Shown here one piece after another: positions 40,123 through 48,920 of a DNA stretch of 64,000 nt. The first letter of the stretch is position 1. Every line of letters starts with the position of its first letter. The stretch covers positions 2,356,001 through 2,420,000 of the forward strand of contig NZ_CAJGZP010000001.1 in the NCBI RefSeq assembly GCF_904846155.1. The letters run 5' to 3'. The translations under genes were made by a program, and so were the position numbers. This DNA is from Psychrobacter fulvigenes (lineage in GTDB: Bacteria; Pseudomonadota; Gammaproteobacteria; Pseudomonadales; Moraxellaceae). The notes below the pieces were generated by a model. That model saw nothing but the letters and a program-made list of their open reading frames with translations. It made no database searches and had not been told where the DNA came from.

Positions 40123-40857
40123 CTAGGCACCCTGATGATTATCAACGCCATTGCTCTTGATAAACTCATTAACCTGCTCTAAACGTTCGGGTGTGCCGAC
40201 GACTATCCAGTTATCTTTAATCACTTCAGCGGTAATTTGAAATTTCATCATCGCCTGCTTAAGGAGCGGCGCCAAGGCGGCAGGTTGACCTTGTACCAAT
40301 CCGTCGACTAGTTGTGGTGACATGACGCTGATACCTGCGAAGGTAAATTTATCTGCCTCGGCAACAGCTTGTTCGCTAGCCAAGCCATTATTAATCGCAA
40401 AATCGCCACCGCTGTTATGCGTCGGATTATCAATCAATAACAGATGCGCAAGCTGATCGTTACCCAGCTTATAGTTTTGCAGCTTGGTAAAATCATACGT
40501 CGTCCAGACATCGGAATTCACTAAGATAAAGGGGGCATCTTTTAGCTTGCCTGTCTGTAAGGCTTGGAATATTCCGCCTGCCGTCTCTAAAGGTTCGTCA
40601 TCTTCAACTGACCAGTGCAAATTGACACCGTACTGTGTGCCATCGCCCAGTGATGTCATCAGCTTGTCAGCAAGCCATGACGCATTTATCGTAATATCAG
40701 TGACACCTGCAACTTGTAACGCTTTGATGTGCCACACAATCAATGGCTGCCCGCCTACTTCTACCAAAGGCTTCGGCGTCTCAAGCGTGAGCGGACGTAA
40801 GCGTGTGCCCTTGCCTGCTGCCAAGATCATTGCTTGCGTAATCGTCGATATGGACAT
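40123..40857 (-). CDS. murU: N-acetylmuramate alpha-1-phosphate uridylyltransferase
   Basis: Nucleotidyltransferase that turns MurNAc-1-phosphate into UDP-MurNAc in the cell-wall recycling route that bypasses MurA. The signature AMILAAGKGTRLRPLTLETP followed by KPLVEVGGQPLI opens a GT-A-type fold. ETAGGIFQAL and FILVNSDVWTTYDF supply the sugar- and metal-binding residues. Length 244 is close to the ~225 of P. putida MurU. GGAG lies about 11 bases before the ATG. It follows amgK on the same strand at 89 bases, which is the known recycling pair; this context supports MurU over general glucose-1-phosphate transferases. Confidence 0.9.
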   Translation of the reverse strand: MSISTITQAMILAAGKGTRLRPLTLETPKPLVEVGGQPLIVWHIKALQVAGVTDITINASWLADKLMTSLGDGTQYGVNLHWSVEDDEPLETAGGIFQALQTGKLKDAPFILVNSDVWTTYDFTKLQNYKLGNDQLAHLLLIDNPTHNSGGDFAINNGLASEQAVAEADKFTFAGISVMSPQLVDGLVQGQPAALAPLLKQAMMKFQITAEVIKDNWIVVGTPERLEQVNEFIKSNGVDNHQGA

Positions 40858-40890
40858 GAAGAGACACGCTCCTTTTTAACAGTATTTAGA

Positions 40891-40922
40891 TGGTTTTTAA
40901 GTAGTTTTTAAGTAGTTTTTAA
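40891..40922. repeat. Tandem 11-base repeat between amgK and murU
   Basis: GTAGTTTTTAA occurs twice in direct succession (40901-40911 and 40912-40922), preceded by a diverged copy. Confidence 0.75.
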
Positions 40923-40946
40923 GTACTAAGTTCAACTTATCATCAT

Positions 40947-42065
40947 TTATATTGATGAGAATTTATTTTGATAAGCAGGTAACACAGTCTCTTGTAGCCA
41001 TTGATTGAAGGGTAGCACTGCTTGCTTTATATCTTGACTACCCTGCTCAGCAAGCCAATTTAATTCAAACATCAAATCACGCATGACTTTGGGTATATCG
41101 GCCAAATAGCGATCCTTCCCATCACGCTCAGATAAGCGAATAAAAATTCCTAATACCTTTAAATGACGCTGGACACCCATCACATTCATATCGTTTGCAA
41201 ACTGCTCTACATTATCCACTGTGGCCAAGTCTGCCTGCTTTTGCAGTTGCCAAAACTCACGAGCCCACTCGGAGACTTGGCTTTCAGGCCAATCAACATA
41301 GGCATCTCGCACCAATGACACCAAGTCATAAGTATACGCACCTATCACAGCGTCTTGAAAGTCTATCACTCCTAAACGTGAGTTGTCTGCCTGATCTTGC
41401 ATCAAATTACGACTGTGATAATCACGATGGACGACAACTTGCGGCTGCGCCAAGATAGCATCAATCAGTGCTGACTTCAGATTTTCCCACAGCGAGTCTG
41501 CAAATTTGACTCCGATAAAAGGTATGAACCAATCACGGAACAAGTCCATCTCACGATTTAGTATTACCGTATCATAGTCTGGTAGTTGATGCTCTACGCG
41601 TGCCAGCTGTACAGGAGTTTTTTGCAGCTCAATCAGGGTCTGCATCGCCAATTGATAGTAGTCATTGACTGCTGCGGCTGGAGCATCGACCAATAAGTGA
41701 GCGAACTCTATGGCACCAAAGTCTTGCAGCACTAAAAAACCTTGCGTCACATCTTGGCATATAAGCTCTGGCACATTGACTGCTGGCGCCATCAGCTTAG
41801 TGACATTGATAAATTGTTGCATTGCATCTTGTTCATCAGCGGAATCCATGACAATATAGCGCGCCGATGGCTCTATATCTGCGCTATTATCAAACAATTG
41901 TATGCGATGATATCTTCGGGCACTGGCATCACCCGGTAGACTATCTAGCTTAAACGTTTGATCTGCAAACTGATGTTGTAACCAGCTCTCTAGCTGCTGC
42001 TGGCGAGTATTTACACTGGTATTATCTTGGGACTGTAAGGTAATATTATCTGTCATAAGAGGCAT
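40947..42065 (-). CDS. amgK: N-acetylmuramate/N-acetylglucosamine anomeric kinase
   Basis: Phosphorylates MurNAc and GlcNAc at C1 for cell-wall recycling, feeding MurU. An aminoglycoside-phosphotransferase fold is visible: N-lobe LDSLPGDASARRYHRIQL, catalytic loop VVHRDYHSRNLM and metal-binding GVIDFQDAVIGAYTYDLVSL. Length 372 is slightly above the ~340 of P. putida AmgK. The adjacent murU and the divergent lptD-surA match the arrangement known in Pseudomonas, which supports this name over other APH-fold kinases. A second ATG three codons downstream is a possible start; no clear Shine-Dalgarno sequence precedes either. Confidence 0.92.
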   Translation of the reverse strand: MPLMTDNITLQSQDNTSVNTRQQQLESWLQHQFADQTFKLDSLPGDASARRYHRIQLFDNSADIEPSARYIVMDSADEQDAMQQFINVTKLMAPAVNVPELICQDVTQGFLVLQDFGAIEFAHLLVDAPAAAVNDYYQLAMQTLIELQKTPVQLARVEHQLPDYDTVILNREMDLFRDWFIPFIGVKFADSLWENLKSALIDAILAQPQVVVHRDYHSRNLMQDQADNSRLGVIDFQDAVIGAYTYDLVSLVRDAYVDWPESQVSEWAREFWQLQKQADLATVDNVEQFANDMNVMGVQRHLKVLGIFIRLSERDGKDRYLADIPKVMRDLMFELNWLAEQGSQDIKQAVLPFNQWLQETVLPAYQNKFSSI

Positions 42066-42578
42066 CGCAGGTCAACGGTAAATGAATTTAAAATTCGGTG
42101 CTAATAAAAGATAAAGGTAGAATACGGTCATCATAAATCTTAAGCTAATCTAAGCTATCCAAAATAACCTAGATTCATATAACTTAAGCTCATATAACTT
42201 AAGTTGACACAGCTTAGGTTTTTATAATTTAGCTTTGTATAACTTAGATCTACATCGTTTTAATTTACATCGTTTTAATTTATATAATAATGACGGCAAA
42301 TACTTGCTAAAATGCTATCGGGACTTTATCTCCCTTAATAACTTTTATCGACGCCGCTGCGCATGAGCGTACAGAAACATCACGCTAGCGCATAAAAATT
42401 GTTCAATAGTGTAGCTGATTTGGTTTTTTTTGACTATGATAAGTCGTCAATATATGTAATATCGACAGATATTTGTGACCATATTATCGTATAGTGGTAT
42501 TTTAATATCATTCATCATGGCTGACATACATACGAGCAAACCCAATATCGCGAACCAATAGGCTCTACAATCATAGGT
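42066..42578. other. Divergent region between amgK and lptD
   Basis: A 513-base region that should carry both promoters. Two tandem duplications of period 15 lie inside it: TCATATAACTTAAGC with TCATATAACTTAAGT (42175-42204), and ACATCGTTTTAATTT twice (42252-42281). Further CTTAGG/TTTAG echoes occur between them. No RpoE-type promoter was recognised. Confidence 0.6.
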
Positions 42579-45500
42579 GTGCCCTTGTTATATTCTCCGC
42601 TTTACCAAAGCATTCGTTTGATTTTATTTGGTGCTTTAAGCTTGACTGGCTTAGCTGTGAGTAATGCTGCGATAGCGGACACTCAATCGCAGACAGCCAC
42701 GCCTTTAGTCGCTGACAGTCCTGATATCCTAAACAGTACGCCGACCAGTGTTAGTAACACTGACACGAGCAGCATGCCTATTGATCAAACAGCCCTTGCA
42801 ACTGGTACCACAGATATTCGCATCACACGCTCTGTAACTCCTAGTGTCAATAATACAAATAGAGTCAAAAAGTTAAATTCAAATTCAAGCCGCGATACAG
42901 CGTTTGATCAGACAGCTCTCAATCAAGTTGGTATGAATCGAAGCAGAGTTAGCAGTGCTGGTTCTCAGCAAGTCATTAACCGCCCTACCATCACAGATGT
43001 AGCAGACAGTACTGATATAGATAGTGCTGATAGCTCTTATACAGACAACACTGAAATAGATCTTTTTGTCCATGACGCAGTTGCAACTTCTGAAACTCCA
43101 GTCACCACAATTACTGACAGCGCTGTAAACTCCGAAGCCTTAGTAACTGAAAACCTAATCTCACAATTAGACGATGCTGATGATAAAAACGACTTAACGC
43201 GTGCTGAGCAAGGCATAGCAACAGATCCTGCACTTGATAGCAGTCGCCTTGATGTCAGTGATGAAAGTATTCAAGAAAGCTTAATGCTTTTGGCAGAGTT
43301 TTACCAGTTGAAACCCGATAGCGATACCTCTCCAGCAAAAGATACTGATGACGTTGTGAGTGATGGACAACTCTCAATAGACAACAGCCTATCACCCGAT
43401 CTAACACCTATAGATATCCCACAAGCCAGCAACAGACCTATACGCCAGCTTGGCACTGACTTAAATCTATTACCACATAGCGTAGACAGCTCTCAGCGCT
43501 GCGAAGGTCAATGGGTTTATCCTCAGCGTAATCCCAACTATCAACGTGCCAGCAATGAAGCAGGCTATCAGACTAAAAGCGGCACTGATAATAGTCAGGC
43601 GCCTTTATTTGCAGAGTCTGATTATGGCTATTATGATAATGTAGATTATGCTGAACTTTCAGGTAACGTCATCCTGAATCAGGGTACTCAGCATATCGAG
43701 GCTGATAAAATTGTACTGGATTTGACCAATGGCATCGCTGGCGCACAAGGCAAGGTGATGTTTACCGATCAAGCGATTGGCAATAACAACACAGCTGCAA
43801 TGCAAGGCCAAGGTAATACAGATTCTCTTACCGAAAAAGCTTCACAAGGTGGACTGATTGGCGTCGCTGATAGCTTGGCTTATAGTACTGAGTCTGGACA
43901 AACCACAGCTTATGGCGTGGCTTTTGCCAGTGTACCACTGCAGTCGCACGGTTATGCCAAGCGCCTAAACCGTCCTAACGAGAGTCAGTATGAGCTGGAC
44001 GAAGTGATGTTCAGTACCTGTCCACCGACCAATCGCAAGTGGCAATTTGATGCCAAAAGTATTGATTTAGACACGGACACCGGACGCGGAAAAGCTTACG
44101 ACACGACTTTCCGTATTGCTGATGTTCCTGTGTTTTACTTACCTTACTTCAACTTCCCAATTGATAGTCGCCGTAGTAGTGGGTTTTTGTTGCCTAGTGC
44201 CAGCATCGATAGCGAAAGTGGCCTTGAAGTCGACATCCCTTATTATTTCAACTTGGCACCCAACTATGATGCCACACTGAACACGCATATTTATACCAAT
44301 CGTAACCCTATGCTTTCAGGGGAGTTCCGCTATTTAACTGAAGAGTACGGTGGCGGTATATTTAATGGTTCATACTTGCCAAATGACAAACAATATAATG
44401 ATGAAGACCGAAGTAGCTTATTTCATGATCACTATTGGTCATCAAACAGCATCCCGCGCTTAAGTGGTGATGCTAAATATAGCTATGTATCTGATGCCAA
44501 TTACCTCGATGATTTTGACACGCTTGGCTTATCTGACAGCACACTGAACTTACCCAGACGCGCTCGTCTTAACTATTACAATGATTACATCACTGGTGAC
44601 TTAAAACTCGAGACCTTCCAAACTCTTGATGGGTTTACCAGTACTGGCGAGGCGCTAAAAGATAAAGACAAGCCTTATTCACGCTTACCTCAATTAGAGT
44701 TGAGCTATCGCCTACCTTGGGTAGAAAAATTCGACATCACTGGTGTCCATGATTCTGCTTATTTCAAAAAGTCTATCGACGATGGCTCGGAGGCAGAAAA
44801 AAGTGGTGTACGCGTTTATAACAAACTCAGCGCCAGCTACCCTATTGAGTCTTCGTGGGGATATATCAAGCCTAAGGTTGGTTTACAGCATCTATATACC
44901 TCATATGATCAAGACAGCTTGGCAGATAACTTGTTGAGTGAAGATGACGGTAGTCAGTCGGTGTTTGTGCCACAAGCCAGTATCGATGCAGGTCTTAACC
45001 TCTACAAAGCAGGCTCACCATTTGGCGCATTTGATGACACGATGGGCGGCTATCAGATATTGAGCCCGAGACTTAAATATACTTACTCACCGTTTGAAGA
45101 CCAAAACGAGCTGCCAAACTTTAACACTCGCATTGCTTCTATCAACTATGAGCAGCTTTTTTCAGACAGCTGGTTCTTAGGTCATGACCGCTTGCAAGAC
45201 TTACACGCCTTCACTCCGGGCATTAACTATCGTTACATCGACGCAACGGGCGTGACACGTTTTGATGGTAGCATTGCAGAGCAATTTTATATCGATGATG
45301 GACGTGTCACCCTTGATGATCAACAATCGATTTTTAATAGCTCATCATCAGGCATGGTATGGGATGCCAGTACTCAACCTTATAATAATGTCTGGGTTGA
45401 TGTGAGCGGTGCACTCACCAATAGTTACGATTTGAATTATGTCACGACTGAGCTGCGCTATCAGCCGTCAGACAACAGCTTATTTAACGTCGGCTTCGTC

Positions 45501-45851
45501 AAGCGTATGCGTGATGACAATACCAATCAGTTGCCACTATCTGCGTTTACCGCCTCTGCGATCTTCCCCTTTAACAACAACTGGCGAGTATTAGCACAGG
45601 GACAGTACGACTATAATAGTGATAAAATGCTCGATGCACTGGTTGGCATAGATTACGAAGATTGCTGTATTGGTTTTGCCGTATATGGTCGTCGTTACTA
45701 TAATGACCTCAATACCAGAGACAAGCCAACACAAGCAATAATGGCTGAAATCAGATTAAATGGTCTGGGCAGTAGCAATAGCCGTTTAACCCGACTGCTT
45801 GCAGATAAAGTACTCGGTTTTGAACCAGTACAAACCGCATGGAAAGAGTAG
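42579..45851 (+). CDS. lptD: LPS-assembly protein LptD with long N-terminal extension
   Basis: Outer-membrane barrel that inserts LPS at the cell surface with LptE. A signal peptide (ILFGALSLTGLAVSNAAIA) is followed by about 280 Ser/Thr/Asp-rich residues before the first conserved cysteine (QRCEGQWVYP, ~307). Then come the OstA jellyroll (YAELSGNVILNQGTQHIEAD), the second cysteine (FSTCPPTNRKWQF), the barrel onset VFYLPYFNFPIDSRRSSGFL and the paired cysteines DCC (~1029), so all four disulfide cysteines are conserved. Length 1,090 against ~784 in E. coli. No ATG opens the gene: GTG at 42579 or TTG at 42585 (TAGG seven bases upstream) is the start. surA follows, as usual. Confidence 0.94.
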   Translation: MPLLYSPLYQSIRLILFGALSLTGLAVSNAAIADTQSQTATPLVADSPDILNSTPTSVSNTDTSSMPIDQTALATGTTDIRITRSVTPSVNNTNRVKKLNSNSSRDTAFDQTALNQVGMNRSRVSSAGSQQVINRPTITDVADSTDIDSADSSYTDNTEIDLFVHDAVATSETPVTTITDSAVNSEALVTENLISQLDDADDKNDLTRAEQGIATDPALDSSRLDVSDESIQESLMLLAEFYQLKPDSDTSPAKDTDDVVSDGQLSIDNSLSPDLTPIDIPQASNRPIRQLGTDLNLLPHSVDSSQRCEGQWVYPQRNPNYQRASNEAGYQTKSGTDNSQAPLFAESDYGYYDNVDYAELSGNVILNQGTQHIEADKIVLDLTNGIAGAQGKVMFTDQAIGNNNTAAMQGQGNTDSLTEKASQGGLIGVADSLAYSTESGQTTAYGVAFASVPLQSHGYAKRLNRPNESQYELDEVMFSTCPPTNRKWQFDAKSIDLDTDTGRGKAYDTTFRIADVPVFYLPYFNFPIDSRRSSGFLLPSASIDSESGLEVDIPYYFNLAPNYDATLNTHIYTNRNPMLSGEFRYLTEEYGGGIFNGSYLPNDKQYNDEDRSSLFHDHYWSSNSIPRLSGDAKYSYVSDANYLDDFDTLGLSDSTLNLPRRARLNYYNDYITGDLKLETFQTLDGFTSTGEALKDKDKPYSRLPQLELSYRLPWVEKFDITGVHDSAYFKKSIDDGSEAEKSGVRVYNKLSASYPIESSWGYIKPKVGLQHLYTSYDQDSLADNLLSEDDGSQSVFVPQASIDAGLNLYKAGSPFGAFDDTMGGYQILSPRLKYTYSPFEDQNELPNFNTRIASINYEQLFSDSWFLGHDRLQDLHAFTPGINYRYIDATGVTRFDGSIAEQFYIDDGRVTLDDQQSIFNSSSSGMVWDASTQPYNNVWVDVSGALTNSYDLNYVTTELRYQPSDNSLFNVGFVKRMRDDNTNQLPLSAFTASAIFPFNNNWRVLAQGQYDYNSDKMLDALVGIDYEDCCIGFAVYGRRYYNDLNTRDKPTQAIMAEIRLNGLGSSNSRLTRLLADKVLGFEPVQTAWKE

Positions 45852-46049
45852 TAACAGCTTTGCGAAGATATCTGCTTAAGAGTCAAAAAACGTATTTAGG
45901 CTATGTTATCAACGCCTATCGAACAATCACTTAATAACATTATAGGCAAGATTATCCAGTAGCTGATTATTTATACTAAAATCATGCATAATATACTGGA
46001 TAAAATTGGCCAAACACTATCCGATGCGATGACATTGATGAGGAGCATC

Positions 46050-47459
46050 ATGAGATTTTTTTCTTTACGTCAAACCAGCCGTGCTGTATTAGTTTCTATG
46101 GGTATGAGTGCAGGCCTTGCGCTTAGCTTCAACGCTCAAGCGGCAACAACGACAGAGCCTATAACCACACAAGAAATGGGTTCGACCGCTAGCCAAGATA
46201 ATAGCGCTCGGTTAACACCCGCTAATAGTACCGACGGCATCATCGCACTAGTCAACGATAATGCCATCTTAAAAAGCGATTTAGTTGCTGCTATCACGCA
46301 AACTCAAGCACGCGCGCAAGCAGCTGGTGAGCCAATTCCCAATTCAGCTCAACTGCAGTCTGACGTGTTAAATGCACTCGTTTTACGTGAGCTACAACTG
46401 TCACTGGTCAATCGGGTGGGACTCAAACCCGATGAAGCGGCTATCAATCAACGCTTAGCACAAATCGCACAAGCTGAAGGGCTCAGTAGCATTGCAGCCC
46501 TACAGCAGCGATTGGATAGCGAGCAAACTGGTAGCTATGCCGATTTACGGGCAAAACTGATCGAAGACGCTGCTATTCAGGCACTACAACAACGCCAAAT
46601 TGCCAATCGTGTGCGCATCAGCGAGCAAGATATTGATGCGTTTTTAGCCTCACCTGAAGCCAAGCGCTTAAACCAAAGTGAATATCAAACCATTCACGTC
46701 CGCGTGCCTTATGTAGATGATTACAGTCGTCTATCAGAAGCGCAGCGTACGCAAGCGCTGACAGTCGCTCAAGGGTTACGTACACGCCTACAGGCACCTA
46801 ACGTAGATGTTGAAGCAGCTATGAATGCCTCTCAAGGTAGCTACCCTATTCCGCTACAAGGCGGCGATATGGGATTTCATAAGGCTGCTGCCCTTCCAAC
46901 CGAACTATCAAGTGAGATCGTCAAGCTTGATGTGGGCGCTGTGAGTGAACCGCTCATCACTCCTGAAGGCATTGATATCATCAAGCTTGCTAACAAAAAA
47001 GCCAGTGATACCATGATCATCCCGCAGTGGCATACACGTCATATCTTGATTAAGGTCGACGAGCTACAAACTGATGCACTCGCCGAACAAAAAGTGAACG
47101 ACCTATATGAGCAGCTACGTCAAGGTGCTGACTTCGCAGGCTTAGCAGCCACTTACTCTGATGACCCAGGCTCTGCAGGGCGTGGTGGTGATCTTGAGTG
47201 GGTCAGTGAAGAAGACATGGTCGGTCCATTTGAAGCAGTCATGAAAAATACCAGCGTAGGGGACTATTCTGCACCGTTTAAGACTCAGTTTGGTTGGCAC
47301 ATCCTCAAAGTTGAAGGCAAGCGTCAACATGATGTCAGCGAACAATATCGCCGTAATATGGCACGTCAGGCGCTGTATCAACGCCTCGCGCCACAAGCGC
47401 AAGAAGACTGGTTACAAGAGCTACATGCCGGCGCTTATATCCAAGTACTTGCACCCTAA
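46050..47459 (+). CDS. surA: Periplasmic chaperone and peptidyl-prolyl isomerase SurA
   Basis: Escorts unfolded outer-membrane proteins, LptD included, to the BAM complex. Signal peptide ends at FNAQA. The N-terminal chaperone domain follows (DGIIALVNDNAILKSDL onward), then two parvulin domains: one degenerate (about residues 210-320) and one better conserved (HTRHILIKVDELQ ... SDDPGSAGRGGDLEWVSEEDMVGPFE ... FGWHILKVEG). It is 469 residues from the ATG at 46050, which has GAGGAG four bases upstream; an earlier ATG at 45984 has no ribosome-binding site and would bury the signal peptide. It lies downstream of lptD. pdxA, its usual next gene in gammaproteobacteria, is replaced here by IS and acyltransferase DNA. 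Confidence 0.95.
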   Translation: MRFFSLRQTSRAVLVSMGMSAGLALSFNAQAATTTEPITTQEMGSTASQDNSARLTPANSTDGIIALVNDNAILKSDLVAAITQTQARAQAAGEPIPNSAQLQSDVLNALVLRELQLSLVNRVGLKPDEAAINQRLAQIAQAEGLSSIAALQQRLDSEQTGSYADLRAKLIEDAAIQALQQRQIANRVRISEQDIDAFLASPEAKRLNQSEYQTIHVRVPYVDDYSRLSEAQRTQALTVAQGLRTRLQAPNVDVEAAMNASQGSYPIPLQGGDMGFHKAAALPTELSSEIVKLDVGAVSEPLITPEGIDIIKLANKKASDTMIIPQWHTRHILIKVDELQTDALAEQKVNDLYEQLRQGADFAGLAATYSDDPGSAGRGGDLEWVSEEDMVGPFEAVMKNTSVGDYSAPFKTQFGWHILKVEGKRQHDVSEQYRRNMARQALYQRLAPQAQEDWLQELHAGAYIQVLAP

Positions 47460-47503
47460 GCAAACTGTCTAAAAATAACTTATATAAACAATTAGATTAA
47501 ATG

Positions 47504-47533
47504 AAGGGGATACGCACTGCGTATCCCCTTTTT
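47504..47533 (+). terminator. Terminator after surA
   Basis: AAGGGGATACGC (47504-47515) pairs with GCGTATCCCCTT (47519-47530) around three bases, followed by T residues, 45 bases after the stop codon. It shows that the lptD-surA transcript ends before the insertion region. Confidence 0.88.
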
Positions 47534-47601
47534 AGTTTTGAAAACATAGGAATATTGAACTTTATACCACCCAGAATTGCCTTCTTAATAACCGCCTTAT
47601 T

Positions 47602-47700
47602 CCATTTCCAAAAATCAGAGTAACACGGAAAACTTGCGCAAGCACTACAGCTAGTAGGCTTAGAAAGTTTGACAAAGTTAATCGCGCTTTTTGGGTTTTG
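47602..47700 (+). repeat. MITE-like repeat family A, copy 3
   Basis: A 99-base element beginning CCATTTCCAAAAATCAGAG and ending CTTTTTGGGTTTTG before TA. Same orientation and core as the copies at 8462 and 15710. It lies between surA and the IS256-like element. Confidence 0.8.
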
Positions 47701-47747
47701 TATTAGTTACAAACTACTGCTAAGACATTCATATTATAGTTCTTTGC

Positions 47748-48810
47748 GGTGTAATGGACAAAATTCATGCTAAAAAGTAGAAGGTAGTCGCTAATGGACA
47801 TAATTCATGCTATTTGCGTGACTTTGAGAGTAAAAAGTCTTTAATAAACCGTAACTTACGGTGCTCATTTAAGCCATGATGACTGTGTAATTGCCGCTTG
47901 AGCTTACTAAATAAACCTTCAAGCGTATTGGTTGTATTTGGTATATCTAAGTGCTCATATTCTTGATAAGTAAACAACCAATCACTGTTGGTTCGCAGGC
48001 TACGATAAGCACTTCTAAGACGCTTATGCGTGTACCAAGTTCTACCCGTATCCTCATTGGTACTACGTTCACTGAGATAGGCTTCGTAAGTCAGGTACCA
48101 GTGATCTAAGCACTTTATGAACGCGGCTTTATCAAGCTGTGTTAGGGTCAAAGTAAGCTGCCTAAGCTCAATGCTAGCGATATTCTTAGGGCGACGAGTC
48201 AGGTAGCGAGTCACTATTTGTATCTGATGAAACTGGCACATCTGACAAGGAGTACTGGTAAATAGCGTTCTAAGTCCTCGTCTACCATCACAGGTGATGC
48301 TTTGTATATCAATGCCTAGCACCTTTAAGTAATCAATCCCTTGCTTATAGGCACTATTGGTTTCATGACTGACTATAGCGTAATGGAGAACCATTCTAGT
48401 GGTGTTGTCCATAAATACCATGAGACCAAACCCACGGCCAAAATAGGTCGTGTCCATGATGATATTAGCACGCTTAGGTCGTTTGATTTGGTACTCAATA
48501 CTCACTTTGTCTAAGCGTCTTTGAATGGTTTTAAGACTACAGTGGTACTTGTCAGCCAGTTGTTTATACGTCTGTTTCCCTTGCGTATATTCAGTCCAAA
48601 GCATTTGGTTATTGAGTCTTGTGCCCCCTAAAAACTGCCGTTTGCAAGATAGGCATTGGTACTGTTGTTTGCCTAGTTTGCGTCCATTCTTTTTAGTGTG
48701 TTTATTACTACAAAAAGGGCAGTTTTTTGATTCATAGCGTTGATTCCTTGCAAATATAGACAGTATATAGCGTTAGACCCTACACCAGCATGAATTTTGT
48801 CCATTACACC
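47748..48810 (-). mobile_element. IS256-like insertion sequence with 8-bp target duplication
   Basis: A 1,063-base element with perfect 24-base inverted ends (47748-47771 and 48787-48810, starting GGTGTAATGGAC). It is bounded by the direct repeat TTCTTTGC on both sides (47740-47747 and 48811-48818). A clean 8-base duplication fits the IS256 group and shows intact element ends. A second copy of the end sequence, TAATGGACATAATTCATGCT, lies 40 bases inside the left end (47792-47811) and overlaps the transposase stop codon. Confidence 0.9.
47810..48735 (-). CDS. IS256-like DDE transposase with N-terminal zinc ribbon, split by a frame break
   Basis: The 264-residue part from 48604 holds the DDE acidic residues: Asp in IIMDTTYFGRG, Asp in ITCDGRRGL and Glu in TTNTLEGLFSKLKRQLHS. 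It is preceded in frame by an HTH-like segment and a zinc ribbon (CPFCSNKHTKKNGRKL ... QCLSCKRQF), which is the zinc-binding variant of IS256-type transposases. The zinc-ribbon frame has no ATG, GTG or TTG start. The only start with a ribosome-binding site (AAGGA nine bases before the ATG at 48735) is in another frame and would join it by a -1 shift at the A6 run at 48723-48728. So this is either a one-base deletion in a former A7 run or programmed slippage. Confidence 0.75.
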
Positions 48811-48920
48811 TTCTTTGCTTAATATCATATTTATGGATAAAGAAAAATTATATAGATATATTCGTAAAAACATATATAATACATATAATCATCTTCACTC
48901 AACTTTTGGTTGGTTATATT

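Noticed and set aside
48673..48873. 66-codon minus-strand frame crossing the right end of the IS256-like element
   Set aside because: Most of it lies across the IS boundary and outside DNA. Only its internal ATG at 48735 is of interest, as a possible start for the transposase.
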